A stretch of 64,000 nt of DNA from Zancudomyces culisetae (lineage: Eukaryota; Kickxellomycota; Harpellomycetes; Harpellales; Legeriomycetaceae): positions 1 to 64,000 of the forward strand of contig LSSK01000277.1 of assembly GCA_001969505.1 (NCBI GenBank). The letters are read 5' to 3'. Under the pieces are notes generated by a model. That model had not been told where the DNA came from and searched no databases. It saw only the letters and a program-made list of their open reading frames with translations. Positions 12,342-24,477 of the stretch are shown piece by piece. A program made the position numbers and the translations under genes. Position 1 is the stretch's first letter; every line of letters begins with the position of its first letter.

Positions 12342-14911
12342 TTAAGAGTTTAATAATTCAAACTTGTTAGATACAAAACCACTAGTCTTTTTGCCACTTC
12401 TTTTGCTTTCACTCTTGTTTTTCGTGTTTTTTTCTCCGGGAGTGATGTTACCTTCATCTTTCGGTTTAGTGTCGGGAGGATGTGATATGTAATCATCGTT
12501 GCTAACATTGTTACTATCACCACTTTCATTGCCATCAACGTCTTCAACCCTCATAATATCATATATGTTTACTGATCTGAGCCTTTGATCAACAAAATCA
12601 ATATTATCACTGATATTTGCTTGAGCAGTGCTGTTCAAAACAGCAGTGGTACTAGCAGTTTTATCCTGGTTTTTATCAGTACCTCTTTTATATAAACCTT
12701 GGTCATCGCCACCAGAGCCTATGCCCGTATAGAACCCTGGTGGTTTGAACGATAGCAACAATCTTCCGTCAAACACCAGCTTTAGGATTTCAATACCAGC
12801 TCGGTACGAATCGGGCCTAGGATTTCTGGCTGTAAAGTATCTTCTCATTGTTGCATACTGTTCAGTAATATTCCAGGCAGACAGGACCACATTTTCACGA
12901 TTGTTTCTCTCATTTTCGCTTTCACCAACACTTGTCATCCCAAGTGGTAGACCCAGAATTTTTTCAATTGGAACTCTTTCGGCCAAATAATTAATGGCGG
13001 TGTATGGCTCCTGAACCTGTGCTATATTGTATAGCCCCATCAAAATCTGCAGTGGTCGCTCAACTCGGCATGGAAACACCAGTCCTGGACAATCACAGAG
13101 CCGCAGATTGCGTGTAATATGAATTGTTTGGAAGTGCTTGGTGTGCCCAGGTGTCCGACTGGTACTCACCACCGTTTTTCCTATTATACTGTTGATAATG
13201 GTGCTTTTCCCAACATTTGGATCACCTACGAGCCCCAATGTGATATAATTTGGATTTGGTATCACATCATCATTCCTTCGATCTTCAACAATTGTGTTTG
13301 CTCCACTATTTGGGTTGACTTTGGTACCAACTTCTGCCTCTGATTCCGATTCTGACTCCGACTCTGGCTCTGATGCCGACCCCGATTTCGCTTCCGATTC
13401 GGAATCCGATTCCACTTCTGATCCTGACCCTGATTCTGACCTTGAACCCGAGTTCAAATTGAACGCACCTTCACTTTCTCCATCTTCAAAACCATTTTCC
13501 CTCTCGCTCAATTCTTCGTCGTTTTTATATCTGGAAATCAATGAATCCCATTCCACCACTGCAGTATCTTTCTTAGGGCTAACTAGCTTGCATTTCTCGA
13601 ATAACCCTGCAACTCTACTCCTATCAAACACTCTCTTTCTCTGTTTTTTGATTTTTCGCTTAAATCCAGCCATGTCATCATCTCGTAATACTTCCTGACT
13701 TACGTCATTCTTATAGCACGAAAAAGTGGCAACCAAAGTTCCTGGATATGCTTTCTCAATATACTTTTTCCATGCATACTCAGTTTCGCTTGAAACTAGA
13801 TCCACTTTATTCAGCACAACTATTAATGGCTTCTTATTTGTCACCACTATATACCGGTATAGTGATGGGGGTAAAAACATCAGTGGATGTCTAATATCCA
13901 CCACCAACAAAAGTATATCGCTTATTTCCACCACTCTCCATCTATTTTTTCGCATATATTTATCCATATATATTTATAGATATATTTATCCATATATATC
14001 AACCTTAGATAAAACTATAATCCTATGTTAAAATACTACTTACAGTTGTCTCCAAACCTATCGAAAATGTTCATGTATCCAATTTTTAACCACATATTTT
14101 AGGTTTTTCTTTAACTTATTATCTTGGCATTACGCCACAATATAAACACAAATATTGTATGTGATTTGTTCAATTTACCTCAATATTCTTTTCAAATAGA
14201 CTAACTTTATCATCTAACTTCAACGCTTCGATTTTCTTCATCCATTCAGTAAAATATCGTTGTTCATTCTCTTCAACCTGCTCTCTACTCATGCCATAGT
14301 CCCAGGGTGGTCGGACCGGAATATCTACCTCTGGTATAAATACAACCCTTTGATCGTCGCTATTTTCGTTGCTCCAACCACCATCTTCACCTAATGCTGG
14401 CACCTCTAGTAACTTTTTCATGCTGAGACTGTCCCCTCTTTTTAGGGGCTCCATTGCCCGTTTTTTGTTGGCCTCAAGCTGATCCTTTGTTAGCTTGTCA
14501 AACTGTGAAGTGAGCTTACTATAATTGTTAATAAAAGTGTATAAGAGTAAGCAGCATGTTTGATAGGCTAATAAGAAGTCTTACTTTTTATTCTCAGATT
14601 GGGCATTTTTAGCATGGTCCAATTCTTTGACTTGATTTTTTAGTTCATTCTCTTCCTTTGCTACTGGCCTCGAAATTCCTTCAAGCTCTTCGTAGTATCT
14701 CCTCTCTGCATCGAGTTCTAAATATATTTATCAAAAGTCTCAACACGAGTAAATTTAAAAAAAGAAATAGAAGGTGTTGCTGAGCAACAGTACATGGTGT
14801 TTGGTAGAAATCTCGCTGCTAACCTTGTTCTCTATCAGCACGCTTTCTAGCTCTCTTTTCGAGTAACTGTGCCTTCTTTTTCTTATTGCTAAAAGCAATC
14901 TTTCGTCTCAT
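12342..14911 (-). CDS. GNL1: GNL1-type circularly permuted GTPase (YlqF/YawG family)
   Basis: Five exons on the minus strand: 14911-14824, 14518-14179 preceded by 14717-14585, a 14-nt microexon 14057-14044, and 13941-12342; 724 residues. The basic N-terminus (MRRKIAFSNKKKKAQLLEK) matches the GNL1/HSR1 start. G motifs are in permuted order: DIRHP at about 207-211, G4 NKVD at 236-239, G1 GDPNVGKST near 430 and G3 DCPGL near 474. Family members act in ribosome biogenesis or nucleolar traffic. The microexon encodes VWRQL and restores the family's WRQLWRV block; without it the frame breaks. An ATG at 13967 opens a shorter frame but lies inside an intron. A long Ser/Glu/Asp repeat occupies about residues 335-395 between G4 and G1. 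The gene is divergent from TFIIF alpha. Confidence 0.93.
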
Positions 14912-15244
14912 TGTTTATATTTATGATTTTACAACTTTTCTAACTTTTATTTATGCTTTAACTCTTATAGTATATATATTTCTTAAGTTAACGACTAACT
15001 GTTGTTTCGATTAAATGAGAAATCTACAACTATTTATACTTTTTGAATTGTTAACAGACTTGTGAAAGTGGTATGATGAGTTTTAAATGTTTAAGACTGC
15101 GGGTTAATATTTTGCGGGATATAAAAATCGCTAAATAGACCCCAAAGATTTTAATTATAAATCCGCAGCACCGTTGGGTAAAAACAAATAATGTGGAACG
15201 CACCTATGGACCAAATTCAGTAATTGTCTTGCAAAAAAGAAAAA
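14912..15244. other. Divergent promoter region of GNL1-type gene and TFIIF alpha
   Basis: About 330 bases of AT-rich sequence between two divergently transcribed genes. No TATA box or known operator stands out. An ATGTGGAACGC reading start at 15191 opens a short frame that cannot be spliced in phase to the TFIIF alpha coding frame. Confidence 0.45.
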
Positions 15245-17593
15245 ATGGTGTTAAAAATACTTTAATCTTGGTATTTCTGCTCTAACTGTTTTGGTACACA
15301 ATAGCAACAATAATAATTAAAATAATTTTTTTATTTTTAAAAACACAGAATAAAGTGGTGTTGAAGAGTTTACTGCGCAGTCAAGAGGGAAAGCAGGGAA
15401 AATCCACTAATTATAAATCAGAGCATCTATTGAACAAAGCGAAAAACAACGTGGTAGCGATGGAGCAAAACAAACCAAAGAAAAAACCCAATCTTTTCTT
15501 CAACAAAAAAGTAACGCGTCTGCTGGACCCCCGAGTAAAAGTGCAAGCGACTAGTATATCGAGCTCTGTGTTGAGTTCCCAAATTCTTGAAGCAGCTAGA
15601 GCAAAAGCCGATCAAACCCAAAATCATAATAGCGATAAAGAGACAGAACAAGATGGGCTAACCCTAGCAGCGCAAATGAAAAGAGATAAATATCTAAATC
15701 TTCAACGACAGAAACAACAACAACAAAATCAATTGAAGGAGACATTAAAAGAAGCGGAGGTAAAAGACAGTAGGACTTTTACAGACTATAGACTGGTATC
15801 TGCATCCCGCGAAAAGACGTATAATGTGTTGAGGTTTTTGAGCGCACAAACAATAGATCCAAAGACGTTTACTAAACCAGTCAAACTCCATCGCAAAGAG
15901 CGTTATACCAACCCAAACTATTCGGCTAAAGGAGGAAATGGTGGTGCGAACAATGACTTGGCCACAGGAACGAACACCAACACCAACGCCGGTACCAATC
16001 ATAACGCAAATACGAATGCAAGTGCTGGAACGCCAGGAGGATTAGAAGACGGTTCGAAAGTTAAAGATGACAAACTGGTAGTAGTAGAATCGGGTTCAGG
16101 AGCAGGGCAAGGTGGCAACAGTAGTGGTGGTGGAATAATGAGCAAAGCAGACACTTCAATAATAGCGCCTTTTGGTGGAGGTGTCAGGAATAAACAGCAG
16201 CTGTTCAAAAAGAAAACGCGACAGATATATTTTGCAGATGAGCAACAGCGACGATTGAATATTGAAGAGGCAAGGCCGTGGGTACTTGAAGATTTCGACA
16301 GTAAACAAGAATGGACAGGCACATTGGAAGGTGGACAAAAAAGCGAGTATGTGTTTTTCGTGCTGATGGAGGATGGGTTTTCGGTTGTCCCAGTAAAAAG
16401 ATGGTACAAATTTGCGCCGAAAATCAAATATGCGACACTTTCATTGGATGAGGCTGAGGAGGAGCTAAAAAAAGTGCAGAAAAACGAGCCGCAGAATTTG
16501 TGGTTAATGAAAAAACGAGCAAGAGATATGCAGCAGGCGGCAACATCGGCAGGTGCAACTGGTAATGGCAATATCAATAGTCCGGCAGCTGGGCTATCAG
16601 CACTTCTGGAAAATGCGTCGCAGGATAGTGAGAAGATGAAGAAAAATAAAAAAGGCGGGAAAAGAAGCAAACGAAAATTGGTGGATCACATGGATGGGAC
16701 GGGAGGAGATAGTGATGAAGAAGGAGGAGGTCGAAAGAGTACACGTGTAACTGGGCAGCACGGAGATTTAGATGAGTTGGATTATGAGGAGGCGTTTGAG
16801 GACGATGAGGAGATGGCAGATGATTTGGGAGACGAGAATGAAGATCAGGGTCGGGTAGGTGTTGGTTGAATATGCTAAATAGCAGGATATTTACATGAAT
16901 TTTATTTAATTTTAATATAACCAAATAAAATAGGGACAAAAGGAGGTAGCAAATTATTTGGAAAGATCAGATAATGAAGAAGAACAGGAGCAAGATGATA
17001 AAAAGCTGGGTGAGGCCGGACAGGGAATACGGAAGTTGATGAAAAAGAGAGAAAAGGCGGACGTGTATGATTCAGATCGTGAAGAAAATCCGTATATTTC
17101 GGAAGAGTCTGAACAAAGTGAGGATGAAAAGCCACCCCAACAGCAACAGTCTGACTCCACTGCTGGTCAAACCCAACCTTCTGAAAGAGATAATCAACAA
17201 CAACAACAGCAACAACAGTTGTTTGGAACAGCTGTTGGATCCACTGGGCAGCCAACTGACCAAAAAACACTGGCGAGTAGCACCAGTATCAGTGATAACA
17301 CAGCAATGGGGGTTAATACCGCAGGTAGATCACTAGCCCAGCAACAACAGCAACAACAACAAAGACAACAACAGCAACAGCAACAGCAACAGCAACCCGT
17401 TGACCCATCCCTTCTTACTGAGCAAGAGGTCGCTAATCTCATTCGTGGTGGTGATATTACCACCAAGGACTTGATTACTAAAGTCAAGCACAGGCTCAAG
17501 GACAATCCATTGAACAAACAAAGGATTTCTGACATTGTCAAACGAATAGCAACTCAGAAAAACGGTTTATTAGTATTAAAACAAAAAAGATAA
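15245..17593 (+). CDS. TFG1: TFIIF alpha subunit (Rap74/Tfg1)
   Basis: Coding exons 15349-16854 and 16934-17593 (donor GTAGGT, acceptor AAATAG, phase 0) give about 721 residues. TFIIF binds RNA polymerase II and is needed for initiation and early elongation. The N-terminal dimerisation domain runs from about residue 130, with DYRLVSASREKTYNVLRF and then WVLEDFDSKQEWTGTLEGG, DGFSVVPVKRWYKF and TLSLDEAEEELKK, all hallmarks of Rap74. The C-terminal winged helix (LTEQEVANLIRGG...TTKDLITKVK) ends the protein. The middle is acidic with the typical YDSDREENPY segment and two polyglutamine tracts, near 17190-17220 and 17340-17395. The 5' end is unsure: the open frame from the acceptor at 15348 lacks an early ATG. 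An ATG-only exon at 15245-15247 with a weak GTGTTA donor would fit in phase; otherwise the first in-frame ATG is at 15460. Confidence 0.88.
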
Positions 17594-17611
17594 ACATTGT
17601 CTAGCCGCGTT

Positions 17612-18574
17612 TTACCAATTGTAAAACGGCTTGGCGTTATATATAGGTTTAGTTTCTACTAGTGGTTTCCAAATAAACTTTTCATTATATTCAAATCCAC
17701 GATTCTTTTTTCTTTTGAGCCCTTTATTGATAGCCTTGTTTTCCTGCCCCTCAGTTGGCGGAATGTAGTATATTTTGCTGACCACATCTTCTTGTGCCTG
17801 CTCCAGCTTACTTGCGCTGCTGCTAAGCCCCAGCACAATCTTCATGTGTGCCTTTGGGTGGTGCACTACACCAAATCGACCTCGTGCTTTGTACTGCAAC
17901 GTCTTTCTAAACTGCCCTTTGCCAACCCATGCCTCCTTAACAACCAACATATCATCTGTATATTGCCCCTTTGTCCCCGCGATTGCTGAGGCCATTGCCC
18001 CATCGCTTTCCTGCTCTTCTTTGTCCTCAACCGATAGCAGTTTGCCGCATCTCTTTCTTGCAAATACCAACCCATTCATAACTTTTTTCGCCGGTCTCTT
18101 GCGGTTGTGGAATTCGAGTTGTTTGATCGCCTCATTGACTTTCATTCCTACGATCTGGTTCGCCATAAACCGTAGTTTTTTCGGTGAGGTTTTGAAATTT
18201 ATTGTTGAATACAAAAATCTAAATTCCCCTCCAGCGCCTGCATCACCTCCCTTTCTGGCTTTTCCGAATGCTCCTGAAGTGGATGTAGAAACAATATCCT
18301 GTGTAAGCGATGGCTGCAATGTACTAAATGCACCCGAAGCCTCAATAGTTGGTTGTCTTACTATGTCAATATTGCTTCCATCTTTTTTATCTGATTCTTT
18401 TCTGGATCGTGGGCTAGTTGATATTGTTCTTTTTGAAGTTTGGTTGCAAAGATTCAGCTTGGAATTGTTCGCTGCTACACTTCCTCCAAAAAAAGAGTTT
18501 GTCTTTTTTAACCGAAAAGATATCCCACTTATCCTTTTTATATTATGACTCGCAACGATCCGATTCATTTCCAC
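17612..18574 (-). CDS. MRPL22: Mitochondrial large-subunit ribosomal protein uL22m
   Basis: Intronless, 320 residues. The L22 domain covers about residues 120-260: FKTSPKKLRFMANQIVGMKVNEAIKQL, the ARKRC helix, then VKEAWVGKGQFRKTLQYKARGRFG and HHPKAHMKIVL, the loop that lines the exit tunnel. The N-terminus (MEMNRIVASHNIKRISGISF) is basic and Ser-rich with no acidic residues nearby except Glu2, fitting a mitochondrial targeting sequence. Fungal uL22m proteins are about 300 residues, so the length fits. The stop is only 18 bases beyond the TFIIF alpha stop, so the two convergent transcripts must overlap at their 3' ends. A second ATG two codons in (MNRI...) could be the start. Confidence 0.93.
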   Translation of the reverse strand: MEMNRIVASHNIKRISGISFRLKKTNSFFGGSVAANNSKLNLCNQTSKRTISTSPRSRKESDKKDGSNIDIVRQPTIEASGAFSTLQPSLTQDIVSTSTSGAFGKARKGGDAGAGGEFRFLYSTINFKTSPKKLRFMANQIVGMKVNEAIKQLEFHNRKRPAKKVMNGLVFARKRCGKLLSVEDKEEQESDGAMASAIAGTKGQYTDDMLVVKEAWVGKGQFRKTLQYKARGRFGVVHHPKAHMKIVLGLSSSASKLEQAQEDVVSKIYYIPPTEGQENKAINKGLKRKKNRGFEYNEKFIWKPLVETKPIYNAKPFYNW

Positions 18575-19124
18575 TCTACCAAATTTAATTTTGTATCTAT
18601 AATTGAGCTTATCTAATACAAGCTTTGTTTTTTTTGAAGTGCCTTTTCAATCAAGCTTTTACTATCTGCTACGATTTTTTTTATTTACATTCCTGGATTT
18701 TGATGTATTATTGCCAATTATTTAGATTTGCCCACATTCTGTTTCACCAATACTGCTATATCGCGCAAAAAAAAATTTTTTTTACTCTAAACTCCCCCCA
18801 GGATTTTTCAAAAAAAAGTGATGATAATTCTGTACCTGTAATTGCCTTTGATTCTCTGCCAGTCACGAATTAGTAATATATTTGTACTCGTAATAAAACA
18901 TAACATCAACGAAACATGATACATCTCAAAAAAATAATAATAAAAAACAAAAAGAAATACATTTAAATAAACTCACAATGGATCTCTACTCCTTCTATCC
19001 AACACCCACACCCATCCCCACGCCCTCCCCCCTTACTTTTAGGTAAACCCAAGGGCAGGCGGCACTAAAACTATTGGCTTACCACTTCTCGCCTCCCCCC
19101 CAAAAAAAACAAATCATGGCAACA
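18575..19124. other. Spacer between uL22m promoter side and Rab5 3' end
   Basis: 550 bases with short C runs near 19020-19030 and 19094-19100 and several A runs. It should hold the uL22m promoter and the Rab5 terminator. No gene seen. Confidence 0.5.
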
Positions 19125-20513
19125 TCAGCATGCACAACTGTTTCCTGGTTGATTATCCCTTTGATCTCTCCCTCCTCCCCCAGATGAAAATCCTGCTTCT
19201 CCAAGCCCACTCACATTCACCATTCCACTATTAAGTTGGCTTCCCCTCATTGTACGCGAGTTAGCAAGAATGGTCTCCAACGGTAGTTTTTTTGCTATTC
19301 ATACATTCACAACATGCGTAATTACCAGCTAAAAACATTCTTTTTACCAATAAATCAATCAAATAAAGCATCAAAAACCACTTACCTATACTTGTAAATA
19401 TTTCTTGAACATTGACTGAGTGTTTGGCACTTGATTCAAAAAATAGCAATCCCGCTTCTCGTGCATATGCCTCTGCTTCTGCTTTGGGTACCTCTCTTCC
19501 TGTCCTTTTGTAGTATATCATTGTTTCATCCGCAGGTTCAGCCCCTACTTGTTCTGGTGATGTAATTGTACCATTTTCTACGGATGCTTGCCCAGGAGAT
19601 GTCTGCGATGCAAACAATGGAGAAGAAGAGTCTGAGGATTCTGCTAAATCCAACTTATTACCAACTAATGCGATAACTATATTAGTTCCTGCTTGTCTTT
19701 GCAAATCTTTGACCCACGTTTTTGCCCGGTCCAGACTTGACTATTTTTATAAAATGTACGGTTTATGACATACTCTACACTAAAAGAAATTATGCATTTA
19801 TAACTCTTACCGCTCGAGTAATATCATATACTACTATTGCTGCGTGTGAATTTCTATAGTACATGGGCGCCAATGAATGGAATCTTTCTTGGCCTGCCGT
19901 GTCCCAGATCTCAAATTTCACCGTTTTATCTTCGACTGAGCACACCTGCGTTAGAAATGCAGCTATTTTTGTACCAATAACAAAATTAAAGGTTATGTTC
20001 CCTAAACCATGAACTAAAAGTCGAATCGCACTGTTTATTAAGGATAATGACCAAAATAATGGCAGCTTTACCTCCTATTGTTGGTTCTTTATTTTCGTGG
20101 AATTCATCGTTTACGTATCTTATAACAAGACTTGATTTCCCTACTGCCGACTCACCTATTTTCAACAGAAATAGCGTTTTGTTGTTATTGTTTTTTTTTG
20201 TTCGTTCAGAAAATGGAATCAAAATTAAACTGCAGTGCCATCCACTTTTCAATTTGCTACCCGCTTTGTGCTTGAATTGATAAAGTGGAGGCCTTTCATC
20301 TTATTTTAATCCTGAATACGTGTCTTTTTTCCTTGTATTTTACTTTGCGGATTAGTGGGAAATAAGCGTAAATTGGTTAATCCACATCTATGTGGTACGA
20401 TTATCAGCACCTCTTTGATACTTACCTAAAAGCACAAGTTTAATCTGAATCGGCTTTGAGTTTGCACTCGACAAGTTACCATTGTCTATCGATGTTTTTC
20501 TATTGCTGTTCAT
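19125..20513 (-). CDS. VPS21: Rab5-family small GTPase (Ypt5/Vps21) with serine-rich insertion
   Basis: Five exons: 20513-20426, 20155-20072, 19962-19811, 19740-19386, 19294-19125; 282 residues, all phases closing. It directs early endosome fusion and endocytic traffic. Motifs: P-loop GESAVGKSS at 30-38, switch I with EPTIGAAFLTQ, switch [21 protein letters not shown]4 NKLD near 135-138, G5 ESSAK. The C-terminal tail ends in CAC, the double-cysteine prenylation signal of Rabs. The short frame that reads through the last donor and ends at 19261 misses this tail. A ~40-residue Ser/Pro/Glu-rich insertion lies between G4 and G5 (about residues 141-180), so the protein is much longer than usual Rab5 (~215). 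The first intron is the longest at 270 nt and sits inside the P-loop glycine codon. Confidence 0.95.
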
Positions 20514-22365
20514 TTTCCCTTTATTCTCAATCAAATTTTATATTTGTTAAATGTCTTGATGTTAATTACCCCTTTATATTTCCTTTGTGTGCTTTATTTT
20601 ATCGAAGGATATTTAATTTGGTTTATTCGCTTACTCCACTGTGCTTACACAATTTGCGCATAAATTAAAAAACAGGTAATTCATTCCTAACTTCAATTGC
20701 AGGATTTTACATAACCAAATGCTAAAAAAGCCCATGTTTTAAGTCTTCCAATCCACCTCCAATTTCCTGCTCAATACTATAACACGTGATCGTTTTAACG
20801 CCAAGATAATAGGTTCATATTGTACTTTTATTGCAGAACACTCTCCAGTTTTATCAAGCATCTTGCTTGAAAACTCCTAGCTAAGTAATCCTAGATTGTT
20901 TTGATTGCTTCTCAGTTTATTAGATAGCCTTTGTCCAGAGAAAGGAAACAGCATCCTCAAATTGTTATTACCTGCTTTCTTGAATCATCACATTTTCGCA
21001 CCACTTGAAGTACCATGATGGGTAGAAATGCCCCGAGAAAATTTATACTTTGGGAATGATTAATTTGTATAATGTATTTCATTGCCCTATACCCCACTCA
21101 AAAAAAAAAACACTGCACAATATGTACCATGTTTGTTAGTGCCAACTGTAGTAACTGGGAGAAATGTGATGGCGATTGTGGTAATCTTAGCCCATAGCAA
21201 AAAATATAGTTCTAACTTTTTTATTTTTTTTTGCTAAAAAAAGATACGTTGGCTCATACTTGTTGTACCATACACACTCAATTCACTTATATGTGAGCAA
21301 GAGATAGTATAATGGTCTTATTCTCGAGTCAATTCGGTTGCTAGTGATAGCACTATGAAAATAACTACAAAAAAGTTGAATTATAATAAACACGTTTCAT
21401 GGATGCTTGGTACTATATGCCTCGGGTGCATAGTAACTGTAAATGGGGGGGGTGTCTTAATACAATCTTCGAAAAGGGTGGTACTTTTTTTCGAATAGTT
21501 CCACTCTCCCATCTTGCTTTCAAGTATACCAACTTTCCCAGGCTTAACTTAAAGCTTAATGATAAAATATAACTATTATTATATCATAATGGGTGGCAGC
21601 ATTAGTGTTGTATTCAAATCATTTAAAAATCTGTTTATGAATCACATAGGAAAAGATATATAATAAACATCACTACTACTTGTTGAATAAGGTTATTATG
21701 TCCTAAATTTTGGTGTAGTTTGGTTTAGCTATAGAACAAAATAATAATTATTAAGCTCTCAAGACAAATGCTGAGAGGATGTTATTTTCATAGGCACAAA
21801 CGCTATTTACTAATGGGCTAGACTCTATGAGAATCTAGAGTGGAATCCGCTATGGTTTTTTATGTATAGAGGAATCTTAAGATCCAAAAACCACTACCAT
21901 ACTATACATTCTTTTACATTAATACCTGTTTTTCAGTGTTTGGTTCAGAATTAGCCATCAATTATACTGCCCCCACTTTGATTAGCGAAGGACTTCAAAC
22001 CGACCAATGGTGTTGACCTTTCTACAATTTAATCACATATTTTTCCAATTGGGTTGCATGCCATTAAGGTGTGAAATTTAGCCCAAAACACTCTGCAGAT
22101 TGGACAACAATTATCCAATAATTTCTTGAAACAGATGTAAATGAAACTTGCATTTACTTGTCAACACCAGTAGCAAAAATGATACGATAAAAACTGTTGC
22201 ACAAATCAGCGATTCGAAGCACGTGTGCATTATGGTTTTTGTGCACAATACCCAGTTCTTTATATGCTTGAGTCTCAAGAGCGATATACAATACACTTTT
22301 TTTTCTCATTTAATTTAGAATTGAACAGGCACGGACTGCGGGATATCGCTACTATACTAATAGGA
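20514..22365. other. Divergent spacer between Rab5 and CaMKK-like kinase
   Basis: 1.85 kb, AT-rich, containing the promoters of both flanking genes. There is an 8-base G run at 21445-21452 and long A/T runs. The kinase reading frame stays open back to 22225, so an upstream start or spliced exon is possible there. No other gene was recognised. Confidence 0.5.
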
Positions 22366-24477
22366 ATGTACGAAGGGAAACTAGAAATCAAATATACTAT
22401 CGCCAAAAGAATACTTGAGGATGATAACAGGGCGGAGGGCACTCGCCCAGTAAACTCCTATCGTGCCGCGGAGTTTTCGGAAGACTCTGAAAGTGAATAC
22501 GATTCAGATTCTAGCTGTGGCTCTGAAAATCAACAAATCAAACCATTTCAGCTTAATCAATACAAGATAGAAAAGATTTTAGGAAAGGGATCGTATGGCA
22601 CTGTGTACCTTGGTCATGATATACTTAGTGGAACGCAATATGTAAGAATTATATTCACCACTTTAGTTGTTTATTTAACTTCACATCTATTCTTTGTTTA
22701 CAAAAAAAAAAGTATACACATCACCGTGGGCTAGCATTATCTTTTTTCATAACATACTTAACTTGCCGAAAACCCGTTTTAGGCAATCAAAAAAATGACA
22801 AAGGCTATCCTTAGAAAACAAGACCAAGCTTGTCTACTTAAGCAACGCCAGGAAAAGAGACTCCATGATACAGAATCAGCACCGCCAAGATTCAAGGCTG
22901 CTGGAATGAAGAATATGAATTTTTCTGAGTTAAAGCATGTGTTGGAAGAGCAAAAAGAAAACGAAAAAAAAGACGAGTTTTATTTAATACGGAATGAATT
23001 GGCTGTAATGAAAAGGCTGGATCATGAGAATGTAATAAGACTACACGAAGTGATCAATGATCCAATTCATGACAAACTATACATGGGTAATCTTTCTATT
23101 AGTTCTCCTACAATTAAACGTCTACTAAAACAAACATGTAATGACTTTATGAAATATTTTAGTATTTGATGTATGCACCCTGGGTCCAGTCTTTAAAATC
23201 GAACCTGGAAAATCAGCAAAACCATTGTGCGAGGACGATGCCAGAGCGTTATTTATTCAGGCATTCCTTGGTCTTGAATATTGTAAATATTTCAATTCAT
23301 TTTATTTCCTTTCCGCCACCAAACATTATGCATATAGTGATTATGAAATTTACTGTGAAAGAGAAAGAGTGTGTTTATAATATTTAAGTCTTGTCATCTT
23401 TTTAGTACATGCAAACAGGATTGTACATCGAGGTAGGTCACTTTTTTGCACTGCTATTTAATTGTATCTACAACACGAATTGAACTATGTTTATGTTTAC
23501 CAACTCCATACATTACGAAAATGCAGTCCAAATAAACCATTTGTAGTCAACTTTCTTACAAACCAAATACGGGTGTTTTTTTTGAAAAATAGATATCAAA
23601 CCAGATAATTTACTATTAAACAAATATCGTGTTTTGAAAATATCGGATTTTGGAGAATCTAGAATTATCGATGAGCTTTCTAACAAAAAACAATCACCAG
23701 GAACCCCAGCTTTTTCAGCACCAGAACTGCTAGGGGAAAGCGACGCTAGAGTGGACCCATATTCATCGGATGTTTGGGCTCTTGGTGTAACACTCTACTG
23801 TATTACACAAGGACAGCTGCCTTTTCCTGGAAATTCGATCATCGAAATAAGCGATTCCATTAAGAACGAGTAAGTCGAGGATCTTGGTGACGGTTAAGAT
23901 TATAAGCGTGAATATTTTGTCTTTAATAAACAAATCTCTGTAAACTATAGTTTGCAATTCAGTGTTTCAGCTAGTGATGAGCTCAAGGATTTGATAACTT
24001 CCATGCTAAAAATCAATATTGATGAACGAATTTCTCTTGATCAAATGAGAGTAGGTGCCCAAAACACCCTCGTATAACACTTTTTTTCCTTGGCTCTTGA
24101 AATATTCTTGACCTATTAGTAACAAATCTTTTGGGGGGTTTTTTTTAACAGACACATCCATGGATGACAAGCAATGGTACCATGCCCTTACCCTCTAAGG
24201 AGGAGAATACACATGTTGTTGTGCACCAAGTAGTACCTAGCGATTTGGATTCGGCGATCACCCAGACAATAGAACTTTATCCATTGGTAATAACTACTTT
24301 TATTATGTGATTGCTGTGCAAGCGAATAAATATATCGACTAACATATATAAAGATAAGTATTCACTTCTAAGTGTCTTGAGCTTAAATAGGTAAAAGCTT
24401 TGCTTGTATTAAGAAGGTTCAGGGATAAAATCAAGAAGGCTGCGCAAAGTAGAAAGAGTAGCATGGTATCGCTCTAA
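22366..24477 (+). CDS. CaMKK/Sak1-type protein kinase (SNF1/AMPK-activating family)
   Basis: Eight exons: 22366-22641, 22783-23086, 23163-23282, 23406-23432, 23593-23869, 23951-24050, 24152-24286, 24391-24477; 441 residues. Kinase landmarks: glycine loop GKGSYGTVYLG, catalytic lysine in AIKK (93-96), HRDIKPDN with Asp243, DFG at 261-263, and GTPAFSAPE ending at 287. A basic insertion of about 60 residues follows the AIKK strand, as the RP insert does in CaMKKs. The C-terminal THPWMTSNGTMPLPSKEEN block and a basic tail also match CaMKK2, Ssp1 and Sak1. Substrates are likely the SNF1/AMPK activation loop and related kinases. Exon 4 is only 27 nt (LHANRIVHR). Start chosen at 22366; the frame is open to 22225, but that part includes an intron-like pyrimidine-rich stretch ending TTTAATTTAG. 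Confidence 0.9.

Noticed and set aside
13942-13967. ATG at 13967 as the start of the permuted GTPase
   Set aside because: It lies in an intron; using it loses the conserved N-terminal half encoded by exons up to 14911.
19261-19293. Rab5 C-terminus reading into GDHSC and stopping at 19261
   Set aside because: It ignores the donor at 19385 and lacks the KKLP block and CAC prenylation tail recovered by the exon at 19294-19125.
22225-22365. Kinase start at 22225
   Set aside because: The extra 47 residues include a pyrimidine-rich, acceptor-like stretch (ending TTTAATTTAG) and are unlike the rest; 22366 is preferred, though not proven.
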